The notes: generated from the letters alone by a model not told the origin. A stretch of DNA of 64,000 bases from Actinomadura rifamycini DSM 43936 (GCF_000425065.1 NZ_AULB01000027.1:62001-126000), one strand, 5' to 3'. Positions 51,698 through 60,282 are shown, counted from the stretch's first letter. Made by a program: numbers and translations.

Positions 51698-51751
51698 GAG
51701 ACTGATCCGCGTCCTTTCACAGACCGGCGTGCGAATTGGGCGGTAACCACA

Positions 51752-51784
51752 GGGGCCCGGGGGATGGCAAAACCCCCGGGCCCC
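51752..51784. terminator. Strong terminator after the permuted tRNA pair
   Basis: GGGGCCCGGGGG at 51752-51763 pairs perfectly over 12 bp with CCCCCGGGCCCC at 51773-51784 around ATGGCAAAA. It separates the RNA module from the convergent ABC permease gene and likely serves both. The rest of 51785-51845 holds nothing evident. Confidence 0.75.
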
Positions 51785-51845
51785 GCCTGCGCTCCGGCGC
51801 CTGCGTCGGCACGCGCCACCTCGGCACGGGCCACGTCGGCAAGCG

Positions 51846-52685
51846 CTACGTCAGCACGCGCTTGGTGAACGTGCGGGTCGCGGCCCACGTCAGGACGACC
51901 GTCCCGCCGACGATCGCGAGCAGGAACGCCCACGCGGGCATGTGCGGGATGTCGGGCGTCAGCGTGCTGCGCAGGCCCTCGCTGACGTACACGAGCGGGT
52001 TGAGCAGGCTGAGGTACTGCAGCCACGGGATGCTCTCCAGCGCCGACCACGGGTAGTAGACGCAGCCGAGCATGGTCATCGGCAGCAGGATCAGCGAGAA
52101 CATCATCTGGACCTTCTGCGGGTTCATGAGCGTGCCGAGCAGCAGCCCGCCGGACGCGGCCAGCAGCGACCCGGCGACCATGACCAGGACCAGGACGGGC
52201 CAGTTGTCCACGTTCACCTGCGGCGCCTCGCCCTCGGCGTGGATGAACAGCACCGCGGGGAACACCAGCAGCCCGCCGATGAGCCCCTGCAGCGCCGCCG
52301 CGAGGATCTTCTGGATCGCCAGCAGCGGGATCGTGACCGGCGCCAGCGCCCGGTCGGTGATCGACTTCTGCCAGTTCAGCTCCATCATCAGCGGGAAGGT
52401 CACCGCCATCATCGCCTGCATGATGATGGACGAGCCGACCAGGCCCGGCACCAGGATGGTGGAGAACGTGGCGTCCCCCGCGCCGGCCATGGCACCGCCG
52501 CCGAGCTTCGGCAGCACGTAGGCGAACACGAAGACGAACATGACGGGCTGCATCAGCACCCGGATGAACGTCGACAGCAGGTTCTTGCGCATCACCCGCA
52601 CCTCGCGCGCCATCATCGCGGCGAACGTGCGCGGGACCGTCGCCCGCGCCGGGGGCGGCGGCGTCAGCACCGGGGCGCTGCTCAT
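51846..52685 (-). CDS. ABC-2 type multidrug exporter permease
   Basis: The 279-residue protein has six predicted transmembrane helices and the ABC-2 pattern: a cytoplasmic start with TFAAMMAREVRVMRKNLLST, then MQPVMFVFVFAYVLPKL, and the C-terminal YYPWSALESIPWLQYLSLLNPLVYVSEGLR. It should form an exporter with the ATPase encoded just upstream (DrrAB-like). ATG 52685 overlaps the ATPase stop by 4 bases. The substrate is unknown. Confidence 0.9.
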   Translation of the reverse strand: MSSAPVLTPPPPARATVPRTFAAMMAREVRVMRKNLLSTFIRVLMQPVMFVFVFAYVLPKLGGGAMAGAGDATFSTILVPGLVGSSIIMQAMMAVTFPLMMELNWQKSITDRALAPVTIPLLAIQKILAAALQGLIGGLLVFPAVLFIHAEGEAPQVNVDNWPVLVLVMVAGSLLAASGGLLLGTLMNPQKVQMMFSLILLPMTMLGCVYYPWSALESIPWLQYLSLLNPLVYVSEGLRSTLTPDIPHMPAWAFLLAIVGGTVVLTWAATRTFTKRVLT

Positions 52686-53692
52686 TCCCTGTACTCCCTT
52701 CCGGTCAGGGTGAGGAAGACGGTCTCCAGGCTGGGGCGCAGCTGGCTGGCGTCGGTGACGCCGACGCCGGCCTTCGCGCCGAGCGCGACGAGCTCGCCGA
52801 GGACGCCGTCCGGTTCGGCGGCGAACACCCGCACCTGCCCGCCGTTGACCTCGACCTTGGTGATCCCGTCGCGGTCGCCCAGCGCCTCGATGTCGCGGGG
52901 GGCCGCGTCGTCGTAGGCGACGGTGATGACCGTGTCGGCGCCCGCGCTGCCCTTGAGCTCGTCGACCGTGCCGCTCGCGAGGACCTTGCCGTGGTCGACG
53001 ACCGCGACCCGGTCGCAGAGCGCCTCGGCCTCCTCCATGTAGTGGGTGGTGAGGACGATCGTCTGCCCGCCCTGCTGCAGGCCGCGCAGCACGTCCCACA
53101 GGTTCGTGCGGGTCTGCGGGTCCAGCCCGGCGGTCGGCTCGTCCAGGAACAGCACCTCGGGCCCGTGCATCAGCGCGCGGCAGATCATCACGCGCTTGGC
53201 CTGCCCGCCCGACATCTCGAACGGGTTGCCCTTGCGGTGCTCGCCGAGCCCGAACAGCTCGATCAGCTCGTCCGCGCGGCGGCGGGCGTCCTTGGCGCTC
53301 AGCCCGAAGAACCGGCCGCGGAACTCGAGGTTCTCGGCGGCGGTCAGGTCGCTGTCGAGGGTGTTGTTCTGCGACACCACGCCGATGCGCCGCTTGATCT
53401 CGACGGCGTCCTTCACGACGTCCAGGCCGCACACCGACGCGCTGCCGCCGGTCGGGACGACGAGCGTGGTGAGCATGCCGATGGTCGTGGACTTGCCCGC
53501 GCCGTTCGGCCCGAGCAGGCCGAAGAACTCGCCGCGCGGGACGTCCAGGTCGATGCCGCGGACGGCGGGCACCTCGGGCCGCGGCCCGGAGGTGGGGTAG
53601 GTCTTGCGCAGGTCGACGGCGCGGACGGCCGCGCCGCCGCCCGGCGGCGGTTCGCCGCCGGAGGACCGTTCGTTGTCGGATGGCGCGGTCAA
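52682..53692 (-). CDS. ABC exporter ATP-binding protein (DrrA-like)
   Basis: The 336-residue protein has Walker A GLLGPNGAGKSTT, Q-loop SQNNTLDSDLTA, signature FEMSGGQAKRVMICRAL, Walker B VLFLDEPTAGLDPQ and H-loop TTHYMEEAE. The C-terminal ~90 residues form the extra domain of DrrA-type ATPases. TTG 53692 has AAGGAGA upstream and overlaps the marR stop (TTGA), so regulator, ATPase and permease form one coupled operon. Confidence 0.92.
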   Translation of the reverse strand: MTAPSDNERSSGGEPPPGGGAAVRAVDLRKTYPTSGPRPEVPAVRGIDLDVPRGEFFGLLGPNGAGKSTTIGMLTTLVVPTGGSASVCGLDVVKDAVEIKRRIGVVSQNNTLDSDLTAAENLEFRGRFFGLSAKDARRRADELIELFGLGEHRKGNPFEMSGGQAKRVMICRALMHGPEVLFLDEPTAGLDPQTRTNLWDVLRGLQQGGQTIVLTTHYMEEAEALCDRVAVVDHGKVLASGTVDELKGSAGADTVITVAYDDAAPRDIEALGDRDGITKVEVNGGQVRVFAAEPDGVLGELVALGAKAGVGVTDASQLRPSLETVFLTLTGREYRE

Positions 53693-54177
53693 CAGCGGTC
53701 TCCTTCGGAGAAGTCGGTGAAGCGTTCGAGCAGGGTGAGCAGGTAGCGCCGCACGGCGGGCTCGTCGGCGTCGTCGGGGACGTCGTACAGCGCCCACAGG
53801 TCCCGCGACATGGCGTGGCCGGTCTCGGCGACGAGCGCGCGGCCGGCCTCGGTGACGTGCAGCCGGACGGCGCGGCGGTCGCGTTCGTCGCGGCGGCGCT
53901 CCAGCAGCCCGTTGCGCTCCAGGGTGTCGGCGACCGACGTGGCGGTGGCGGCCGACTGCATGAGCCGCCGGGCGACCTCCCCGGGGCGCAGGCCGTCCTC
54001 GCCCACCAGGATCCGGAGCATGAAGAACCCGGCGGGGCTGACGCCGTGCTTCTCGACGAGCCGCCACATGACCGGGCCGGCCAGTTTCGAGGCGGCGGCG
54101 AACAGCCGGCCGACGGGCCACTCCTCGGGCGGGCCGAGGTCGGCGAGGTCGCCGAAGCCGAGAGTCTCCCTGTCCAT
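53689..54177 (-). CDS. MarR-family transcriptional regulator of the exporter operon
   Basis: The 162-residue protein has the MarR winged helix: SPAGFFMLRILVGEDGLRPGEVARRLMQSAATATSVADTL then the wing LERRRDERDRRAVRLHVTEAG. It is the first gene of the exporter operon, so it likely represses it and responds to an exported compound. The predicted promoter places the transcript start next to ATG 54177, so the mRNA may be leaderless. Confidence 0.9.
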   Translation of the reverse strand: MDRETLGFGDLADLGPPEEWPVGRLFAAASKLAGPVMWRLVEKHGVSPAGFFMLRILVGEDGLRPGEVARRLMQSAATATSVADTLERNGLLERRRDERDRRAVRLHVTEAGRALVAETGHAMSRDLWALYDVPDDADEPAVRRYLLTLLERFTDFSEGDRC

Positions 54178-54184
54178 GCGCTCG

Positions 54185-54230
54185 ATTGTGAGGCCGCTGA
54201 AATTCAGTTGTCAAATGATTAGAGAGCTAA
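54185..54230 (-). promoter_or_regulatory. marR operon promoter with TTAG-N4-CTAA operator
   Basis: On the minus strand, TTGACA (54214-54209) and CACAAT (54190-54185) are 18 bases apart. The inverted repeat TTAG-AGAG-CTAA at 54219-54230 lies just upstream of the -35 box, the kind of short palindrome bound by MarR proteins. The -10 is 7 bases from ATG 54177, so little or no leader remains. Confidence 0.5.
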
Positions 54231-54281
54231 CTACTTCGCTGTGGCGTCGGTCTCATCGCCGCACCGCGCCGCGGTCCGACT

Positions 54282-54310
54282 TTGAATATTCATCCATTGC
54301 CATGCATACT
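54282..54310 (+). promoter_or_regulatory. argC operon promoter overlapped by an ArgR box
   Basis: TTGAAT (54282-54287) and CATACT (54305-54310) with a 17-base spacer form the promoter. The palindrome TGAATATTCA at 54283-54292 matches the core of ARG boxes (TGAAT-N-ATTCA type) and covers the -35 box. A second palindrome ATGCAT at 54302-54307 touches the -10, though its spacing of 17 bases between centres is shorter than in classic twin ARG boxes. ArgR is encoded in the same operon (59668). Confidence 0.6.
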
Positions 54311-54343
54311 CTTGCTTGTCGCTTCCGAAGGGCAGAGTGGAAC

Positions 54344-55372
54344 ATGGGAATCCGGACGGCGGTCGCCGGCGCCAGCGGTTACGCTGGCGGCGAGCTGCTG
54401 CGCATCCTCGACGGACACGCCGAATTCGAGATCGGCGCACTCACGGCGGGCTCCAACGCGGGCACCGAACTGGGCGCGCACCAGCCCCACCTGCGATCCC
54501 TGGCCGGGCGCGTCCTGGCCGAGACCACACCCGACGTCCTCGCCGGGCACGACGTCGTCTTCCTCGCGCTGCCGCACGGGCAGTCCGCCGAACTCGCCGA
54601 ACGCCTCGGCGACGACGTCCTCGTCGTCGACTGCGGCGCCGACTTCCGCCTCGCCGACTCCGCCGCCTGGGAGCGGTTCTACGGGACGCCGCACTCCGGC
54701 ACCTGGCCCTACGGCCTCCCCGAACTCCCCGGCGCCCGCGACGCGCTGCGCGCCGCCCGGCGCATCGCCGTCCCCGGCTGCTACCCGACCGCCGTCACCC
54801 TCGCGCTGCTCCCGGCGTTCACCGCCGGCATCGCCGAACCCGACGTCGTCGTGGTCGCGGCGTCCGGCACGTCCGGCGCGGGACGGTCCCTCAAGCCGCA
54901 CCTGCTGGGCAGCGAGGTCATGGGGTCGATGAGCCCCTACGGGGTCGGCGGCACCCACCGCCACACCCCCGAGATCGTGCAGAACCTCAGCGCGGCCGCC
55001 GGTGAGCGCGTGACCGTGTCGTTCACGCCGACGCTCGCGCCGATGAGCCGCGGCATCCTCGCCACCTGCACCGCCAAGGCCCGTCCCGGCCTCACCGCCG
55101 AGGCGCTGCGGGACGCCTACGCGACCGCCTACGCCGAGGAGCCGTTCGCCGGGCTCCTCCCCGAGGGGCGCTGGCCCGCCACCTCCATGACCCTCGGCGC
55201 GAACACCGCGCTCGTCCAGGTCGCCCTCGACGAGGACGCGGGCCGCATCGTCGCCGTCGCCGCCATCGACAACCTCACCAAGGGCACCGCGGGAGGCGCC
55301 GTGCAGAGCGCCAACCTCGCCCTCGGCCTCCCGGAAGAACTCGGGCTGACCACGATCGGAGTGTCCCCGTGA
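54344..55372 (+). CDS. argC: N-acetyl-gamma-glutamyl-phosphate reductase
   Basis: The 342-residue enzyme has the NADP fold IRTAVAGASGYAGGELLRIL, the active-site Cys in IAVPGCYPTAVTLAL (about residue 147) and the His-containing GVGGTHRHTPEI. It reduces N-acetylglutamyl phosphate to the semialdehyde, third step of arginine synthesis. ATG 54344 is the start, and a GTGA overlap couples it to argJ. The operon order is argC-J-B-D-F-R. Confidence 0.95.
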   Translation: MGIRTAVAGASGYAGGELLRILDGHAEFEIGALTAGSNAGTELGAHQPHLRSLAGRVLAETTPDVLAGHDVVFLALPHGQSAELAERLGDDVLVVDCGADFRLADSAAWERFYGTPHSGTWPYGLPELPGARDALRAARRIAVPGCYPTAVTLALLPAFTAGIAEPDVVVVAASGTSGAGRSLKPHLLGSEVMGSMSPYGVGGTHRHTPEIVQNLSAAAGERVTVSFTPTLAPMSRGILATCTAKARPGLTAEALRDAYATAYAEEPFAGLLPEGRWPATSMTLGANTALVQVALDEDAGRIVAVAAIDNLTKGTAGGAVQSANLALGLPEELGLTTIGVSP

Positions 55373-56526
55373 GCGTCACCGCACCCCAGGGTTTCCGCGC
55401 CGCCGGCGTCGTCGCCGGACTCAAGGACAGCGGCACCCGCGACCTCGCCCTGGTCGTCAACGACGGGCCGTCCCGCGCCGCCGCCGGCGTCTTCACCCGC
55501 AACCGGGTGAAGGCCGCGCCGGTGCTGTGGTCCGAGCAGGTCCTCAAAGGCGGCCGCGTCCACGCGGTCGTGCTGAACTCCGGCGGCGCCAACGCCTGCA
55601 CCGGCCCCGCCGGGTTCCAGGACACCCACGCCACCGCCGAGCGGGTCGCCGCGGCCCTCGGCGACTCCGCCGGCGAGGTCGCGGTCTGCTCCACCGGCCT
55701 CATCGGCGAGCGGCTCCCCATGGACGCGCTGCTGCCCGGCGTGGACACCGCCGCCGCCGAACTGTCCCGCGGCGACGGCGGCCTCGCCGCGGCCGACGCG
55801 ATCCGCACCACCGACACCGTCGCCAAGATCTCCTTCCGGCAGGGCGCCGGCGGCTACATGATCGGCGCGATGGCCAAGGGCGCCGGCATGCTCGCCCCGT
55901 CCCTCGCCACCATGCTCTGCGTGATCACCACCGACGCCGACCTGCCCGCCGAGACCCTCGACCGGGCGCTGCGCGCCGCCACCGGCGCCACCCTCGACCG
56001 GCTCGACGCCGACGGCTGCATGTCCACCAACGACACCGTCCTGCTGCTGGCGTCCGGCGCGGCCGGCACCGTCCCCGCCGAGGACGAGTTCACCGCGCTG
56101 CTCACCGAGGTCTGCGCCGACCTCACCCGCCAGCTCCTCGTGGACGCCGAAGGCGCCTCCAAGGCCATCGCGATCGAGGTCGTCGGCGCCGCGACCGAGG
56201 ACGACGCGGTCGTCGTCGGCCGCTCCATCGCCCGCAACAACCTGCTCAAGTGCGCCATCCACGGCGAGGACCCCAACTGGGGCCGGGTCCTGTCGGCCGT
56301 CGGCACCACCGACGCCGCCTTCGAACCCGACCAGCTCAACGTCGCGATCAACGGCGTGTGGGTGTGCCGGGGCGGCTCCTTCGGCGACGACCGCGACAAG
56401 GTCGACCTGCGCCCCCGGGACGTGACGATCACCGTCGACCTCGCCGCGGGCCCGCACAGCGCCACCGTCTGGACGACCGACCTCACGGCCGACTACGTCC
56501 ACGAGAACTCGGCGTACTCGACATGA
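55369..56526 (+). CDS. argJ: Bifunctional ornithine acetyltransferase / N-acetylglutamate synthase
   Basis: The 385-residue protein has the ArgJ self-cleavage region MAKGAGMLAPSLATMLCVITTDAD, where the chain is cut before the catalytic Thr, plus VLNSGGANACTG and ICGEDPNWGRV-like HGEDPNWGRVLSAVG. It recycles the acetyl group from N-acetylornithine to glutamate. It overlaps argC and argB by 4 bases each. Confidence 0.95.
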   Translation: MSVTAPQGFRAAGVVAGLKDSGTRDLALVVNDGPSRAAAGVFTRNRVKAAPVLWSEQVLKGGRVHAVVLNSGGANACTGPAGFQDTHATAERVAAALGDSAGEVAVCSTGLIGERLPMDALLPGVDTAAAELSRGDGGLAAADAIRTTDTVAKISFRQGAGGYMIGAMAKGAGMLAPSLATMLCVITTDADLPAETLDRALRAATGATLDRLDADGCMSTNDTVLLLASGAAGTVPAEDEFTALLTEVCADLTRQLLVDAEGASKAIAIEVVGAATEDDAVVVGRSIARNNLLKCAIHGEDPNWGRVLSAVGTTDAAFEPDQLNVAINGVWVCRGGSFGDDRDKVDLRPRDVTITVDLAAGPHSATVWTTDLTADYVHENSAYST

Positions 56527-57467
56527 GCGGCGTCACCTCGGGCGCCGAGATGCGCCAGAACCGGGCCGGCGTCATGGCGAAGGCCGAGACGCTCATCAAG
56601 GCGCTGCCGTGGCTCGAGCGGTTCCACGGACGCACCGTCGTGATCAAGTACGGCGGGCACGCCATGACCGACGAGGCGCTGCGGCACTCCTTCGCCGAGG
56701 ACATCGTGTTCCTGCGCTACGCGGGCCTCAAGCCCGTGATCGTGCACGGCGGCGGCCCGCAGATCAACGCCGCCCTCGACCGCAACGGCATCGAGTCGTC
56801 CTTCACCGCCGGCCTGCGCGTCACCACCCCGGAGGCCATGGAGGTCGTCCGGATGGTCCTCACCGGCCAGGTGCAGCGGGACGTCGTCGGGCTGATCAAC
56901 CGGCACGGCCCGTTCGCGCTCGGCATGTCCGGCGAGGACGCCAACCTGCTCACCGCCGAGCGCAAGCGCGCCGTCGTCGACGGCGAACCCGTCGACATCG
57001 GCCAGGTCGGCGAGATCGTCGAGGTGCAGGTCGGAGCCGTCCGCGCGATGCTCGACGACGGGCGCGTCCCGGTCATCTCCAGCATCGCGCGCGGCGACGA
57101 CGGCGAGGTCTACAACGTCAACGCCGACACCGCCGCCGCCGCGATCGCCGTCGCGCTCGACGCCGCCAAACTCGTCGTCCTCACCGACGTCGAGGGCCTC
57201 TACGCGGACTGGCCCGACAGCGACGACGTCATCGACCGGCTCACCACCGACGAGCTCGCCGAACTGCTGCCCGGCCTGTCGGCGGGCATGGTGCCGAAGA
57301 TGGAGGCGTGCCTGACCGCCGTGCGCGGCGGCGTCCCCCAGGCCCACGTGCTGGACGGGCGGGTGTCGCACTCGCTCCTGCTGGAGATCTTCACCGACGA
57401 AGGGATCGGGACGATGGTGCTGCCCAGCCCCGCGGGCGCGCAGCGGACGACGGAGGGGGACGCGTGA
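56523..57467 (+). CDS. argB: Acetylglutamate kinase
   Basis: The 314-residue kinase has VVIKYGGHAM (ATP site Lys), VIVHGGGPQINAAL for substrate binding, NVNADTAAAAIAVAL and VLTDVEGLY of the amino acid kinase family. It is usually feedback-inhibited by arginine. ATG 56523 overlaps the argJ stop; its own stop overlaps argD (GTGA). Confidence 0.95.
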   Translation: MSGVTSGAEMRQNRAGVMAKAETLIKALPWLERFHGRTVVIKYGGHAMTDEALRHSFAEDIVFLRYAGLKPVIVHGGGPQINAALDRNGIESSFTAGLRVTTPEAMEVVRMVLTGQVQRDVVGLINRHGPFALGMSGEDANLLTAERKRAVVDGEPVDIGQVGEIVEVQVGAVRAMLDDGRVPVISSIARGDDGEVYNVNADTAAAAIAVALDAAKLVVLTDVEGLYADWPDSDDVIDRLTTDELAELLPGLSAGMVPKMEACLTAVRGGVPQAHVLDGRVSHSLLLEIFTDEGIGTMVLPSPAGAQRTTEGDA

Positions 57468-58750
57468 GCGGCGACGACCTTGCCGGCGACGACGGCCTGA
57501 CCGGCAGCGACGGCCTGAGGAAGCGGTTCGAGGCCGCGTTCATGCCGAACTACGGCGTCCCGCCGGTCGCGCTCGCGCGCGGCGAGGGCTGCACCGTCTG
57601 GGACGCCGACGGGCGCGCCTACCTCGACCTCATCGCCGGCATCGCCGTCAGCTCCCTCGGCCACGCGCACCCCGCGCTCGTCGAGGCGGTCACCGCGCAG
57701 GCCGCCACGATCGCGCACACCTCGAACCTGTTCCTGCACGAGCCCGAGGTGCTGCTCGCCGAGCGGCTGCGCGGCCTGCTGGGCGGCGACGGCGGCCCGG
57801 CCGGCCGCGTCTTCCTCGCCAACAGCGGCACCGAGGCCAACGAGTGCGCCCTCAAGCTCGCGATCAAGTACGGCAAGGAGAACGGCCGCTCCTACTTCGT
57901 CGCGGCCGAGAACGGCTTCCACGGCCGGACGCTGGGCGCGCTCTCCCTCACCGGCAAGACCGCGATCCGCGAGCCGTTCGGACCGTTCGGCCGCGACGTC
58001 CGGTTCGTCCCCTACGGGGACGCCGACGCCCTCAAGGCCGCCGTCGACGGCGACTGCGCCGCGGTGTTCCTCGAACCCGCCCAGGGCGAGGCCGGGGTCG
58101 TCCCCCCGCCGGACGGCTACTTCGCCGCGGCCCGCGAGATCTGCGACGCCGCGGGCGCGCTGCTCGTCGCCGACGAGATCCAGTCCGCGATCGGCCGGAC
58201 CGGCACCTGGTTCGCCTTCCAGCACGAGAACGCCCGGCCCGACGTCATCACCCTCGCGAAGGGCCTCGGCGGCGGCCTGCCCATCGGCGCCTGCGTCGCG
58301 TTCGGCCCGCACGGCGACCTGTTCGCCAAGGGCGACCACGGCAGCACCTTCGGCGGCAACCCGATCGGCGCCGCCGCCGCGCTCGCCGTCCTCGACACCA
58401 TCGACCGCGACGGGCTGCTCGGCAACGCCGCCGCCGTCGGCGACGCGCTCGCCGCGGGCATCGACGCCGTCGACCACCCGCTGCTCGCGGGCGTCCGGGG
58501 CCGCGGGCTGTGGCGCGCGATCACCCTCACCGGCCCGCACGCGCCGGCCGTCGAGGCCGCCGCCCGCGACGCCGGGTTCCTGATCAACGCGCTGCAGCCG
58601 GACGCGCTGCGGCTCGCCCCGCCGCTGATCCTCACCGCCGAGCAGGCCCGCGCGTTCACCGCCGCGCTGCCCGCGATCCTCGACGCCGCCCAATCCGCCG
58701 CCCAATCCGCCGCCGACGCCGCCGGCGACTCCGCCGTGAAGGAGAATTGA
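57464..58750 (+). CDS. argD: Acetylornithine aminotransferase
   Basis: The 428-residue PLP enzyme has FLANSGTEANECALKLAIKYG, the PLP-binding Lys in ITLAKGLGGGLPIGAC, VADEIQSAIGRTG and GDHGSTFGGNPIGAAAALAVL. It makes N-acetylornithine. The first ~20 residues are an Asp/Gly-rich extension. The C-terminus has two copies of AAQSA, a small in-frame repeat. argF starts 3 bases after the stop. Confidence 0.94.
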   Translation: MSGDDLAGDDGLTGSDGLRKRFEAAFMPNYGVPPVALARGEGCTVWDADGRAYLDLIAGIAVSSLGHAHPALVEAVTAQAATIAHTSNLFLHEPEVLLAERLRGLLGGDGGPAGRVFLANSGTEANECALKLAIKYGKENGRSYFVAAENGFHGRTLGALSLTGKTAIREPFGPFGRDVRFVPYGDADALKAAVDGDCAAVFLEPAQGEAGVVPPPDGYFAAAREICDAAGALLVADEIQSAIGRTGTWFAFQHENARPDVITLAKGLGGGLPIGACVAFGPHGDLFAKGDHGSTFGGNPIGAAAALAVLDTIDRDGLLGNAAAVGDALAAGIDAVDHPLLAGVRGRGLWRAITLTGPHAPAVEAAARDAGFLINALQPDALRLAPPLILTAEQARAFTAALPAILDAAQSAAQSAADAAGDSAVKEN

Positions 58751-58753
58751 GCG

Positions 58754-59671
58754 ATGACCAGGCACTTCCTGCGCGACGACGACCTCACCCCGGCCGAACA
58801 GGCCGAAGTCCTCGAACTGGCCGCCCGCGTCAAGGCGGACCGGTTCGGGTACCGGCCCCTCGAGGGCCCCCGGTCCGTCGCCGTGCTGTTCGACAAGCCG
58901 TCCACCCGCACCCGGCTCTCGTTCACCGCCGGCATCGCCGAACTCGGCGGCAACCCGCTCGTCATGGACGCCGGCACCAGCCAGCTCGGCCGCGGCGAGA
59001 CCATCGCCGACACCGCCCGCGTCCTCGAACGGCAGGTCAGCGCCATCGTGTGGCGCACCGCCGGGCAGGAGCGCATCGAGGAGATGGCCGCGGGCACCAC
59101 CGTCCCGGTCGTCAACGCCCTCACCGACGAGTACCACCCCTGCCAGATCCTCGCCGACCTGCAGACCGTCCGGGAGCACCGCGGCGACCTCGCCGGCACC
59201 GTCCTCGCCTACTTCGGCGACGGCGCCAACAACATGGCGCACTCCTACCTCCTCGGCTGCGCCACCGCCGGCATGCACGTCCGCGTCGGCGCCCCCGCGT
59301 CCCTGCCGCCCGACCCCGCCGTCGTCAAGCGCGCCACCGAGATCGCCGCCGACACCGGCGGCTCCGTCACCGTCACCGACGACCCCGCCGCGGCCGCCGA
59401 CGGCGCCGACGTCCTCGCCACCGACACCTGGGTCTCCATGGGCCAGGACGGCAAGGACACCGCGCTCTACGAGCCCTACGCCGTCACCGAGGACCTCCTC
59501 GCCCGCGCCGCCGGCGACGCGATCGTCCTGCACTGCCTGCCCGCCTACCGCGGCAAGGAGATCGCCGCGTCCGTCCTCGACGGCCCGCGCAGCCGCGTCT
59601 GGGACGAGGCCGAGAACCGCCTGCACGCCCAGAAGGCGCTGCTCGTCTGGCTGCTGGAGCGATCCGGGTGA
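58754..59671 (+). CDS. argF: Ornithine carbamoyltransferase
   Basis: The 305-residue enzyme has the carbamoyl phosphate motif FDKPSTRTRLSF, the VWRTAGQERIEEM and DEYHPCQILADLQT blocks, and the ornithine site HCLPAYRGKEI. It forms citrulline from ornithine. Its stop overlaps argR (GTGA). Confidence 0.95.
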   Translation: MTRHFLRDDDLTPAEQAEVLELAARVKADRFGYRPLEGPRSVAVLFDKPSTRTRLSFTAGIAELGGNPLVMDAGTSQLGRGETIADTARVLERQVSAIVWRTAGQERIEEMAAGTTVPVVNALTDEYHPCQILADLQTVREHRGDLAGTVLAYFGDGANNMAHSYLLGCATAGMHVRVGAPASLPPDPAVVKRATEIAADTGGSVTVTDDPAAAADGADVLATDTWVSMGQDGKDTALYEPYAVTEDLLARAAGDAIVLHCLPAYRGKEIAASVLDGPRSRVWDEAENRLHAQKALLVWLLERSG

Positions 59672-60183
59672 ACACGCCGATGACCAAGGCCGCGCGGCAC
59701 GCCCGGGTGATCGAGCTGCTCACCCGCCACCCCGTCCACTCCCAGGGCGAGCTGGCGAAACTGCTCGGCGACGAGGGCGTCGAGGTCACCCAGGCCACCC
59801 TCTCGCGCGACCTCGTCGAGATCGGCGCCGTCCGGCTCCGCGGCGACGACGGCAGCCTCATCTACGCCGTCCCCGGCGAGGGCGGCCAGCGGATCCCGCG
59901 GGCCCGCACCGGCTCCGCCGAGACCTTCACCGGACGGCTCACCCGGCTCGCCGCCGAACTGCTCGTGTCCGCCGAGGCGTCTGCCAACCTCGTCATCGTG
60001 CGGACCCCGCCCGGCGCCGCCCAGTACCTCGCCTCGGCCATCGACCACGCCGAGTGGTCCACGATCCTCGGCACCGTCGCGGGCGACGACTCCATCCTCG
60101 TCATCGCCCGCGACCCCAACGGCGGCGACGACGTCGCCCAGTCGCTCCTCAAGCTGACCGAAGGCCGGGAACGACGAAGCTAG
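59668..60183 (+). CDS. argR: Arginine repressor
   Basis: The 171-residue regulator has the N-terminal winged helix with LGDEGVEVTQATLSRDLVEIGA (SRDL recognition helix) and the C-terminal hexamerisation and arginine-binding part IVRTPPGAAQYLASAIDHAE and GTVAGDDSILVIAR. It should bind the ARG box ahead of argC when arginine is high. GTG 59668 overlaps argF; ATG 59680 four codons on is an alternative start. A small hairpin follows the stop. Confidence 0.95.
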   Translation: MNTPMTKAARHARVIELLTRHPVHSQGELAKLLGDEGVEVTQATLSRDLVEIGAVRLRGDDGSLIYAVPGEGGQRIPRARTGSAETFTGRLTRLAAELLVSAEASANLVIVRTPPGAAQYLASAIDHAEWSTILGTVAGDDSILVIARDPNGGDDVAQSLLKLTEGRERRS

Positions 60184-60197
60184 GGGCCGACGCCCCT
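60182..60197 (+). terminator. Short hairpin at the end of argR
   Basis: AGGGGC at 60182-60187 pairs with GCCCCT at 60192-60197 around CGAC. It is a weak terminator candidate that would separate argCJBDFR from argH. Confidence 0.35.
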
Positions 60198-60282
60198 GCA
60201 CCGAACGGGCCGTCCCGCCCGGCGGCCCCGCAGCCCGTACGCTGTGGGGACGCCGTCCACCGCGGTGCCCGCGCGCGCCAAC

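Noticed and set aside
51693..51700. CTGATGAG as a hammerhead ribozyme core
   Set aside because: No matching GAAA segment with the needed stems was found; it overlaps the anticodon loop of element 2.
51446..51710. Attachment-site remnants of an integrative element
   Set aside because: Att scars duplicate the 3' end of one tRNA; here two different elements each carry matching 3' and 5' halves, and no integrase or mobile gene is near.
51431..51868. 145-codon reading frame through the tRNA-like region
   Set aside because: Arg/Ser/Ala-rich translation with no family pattern; it crosses two tRNA-like folds and a terminator.
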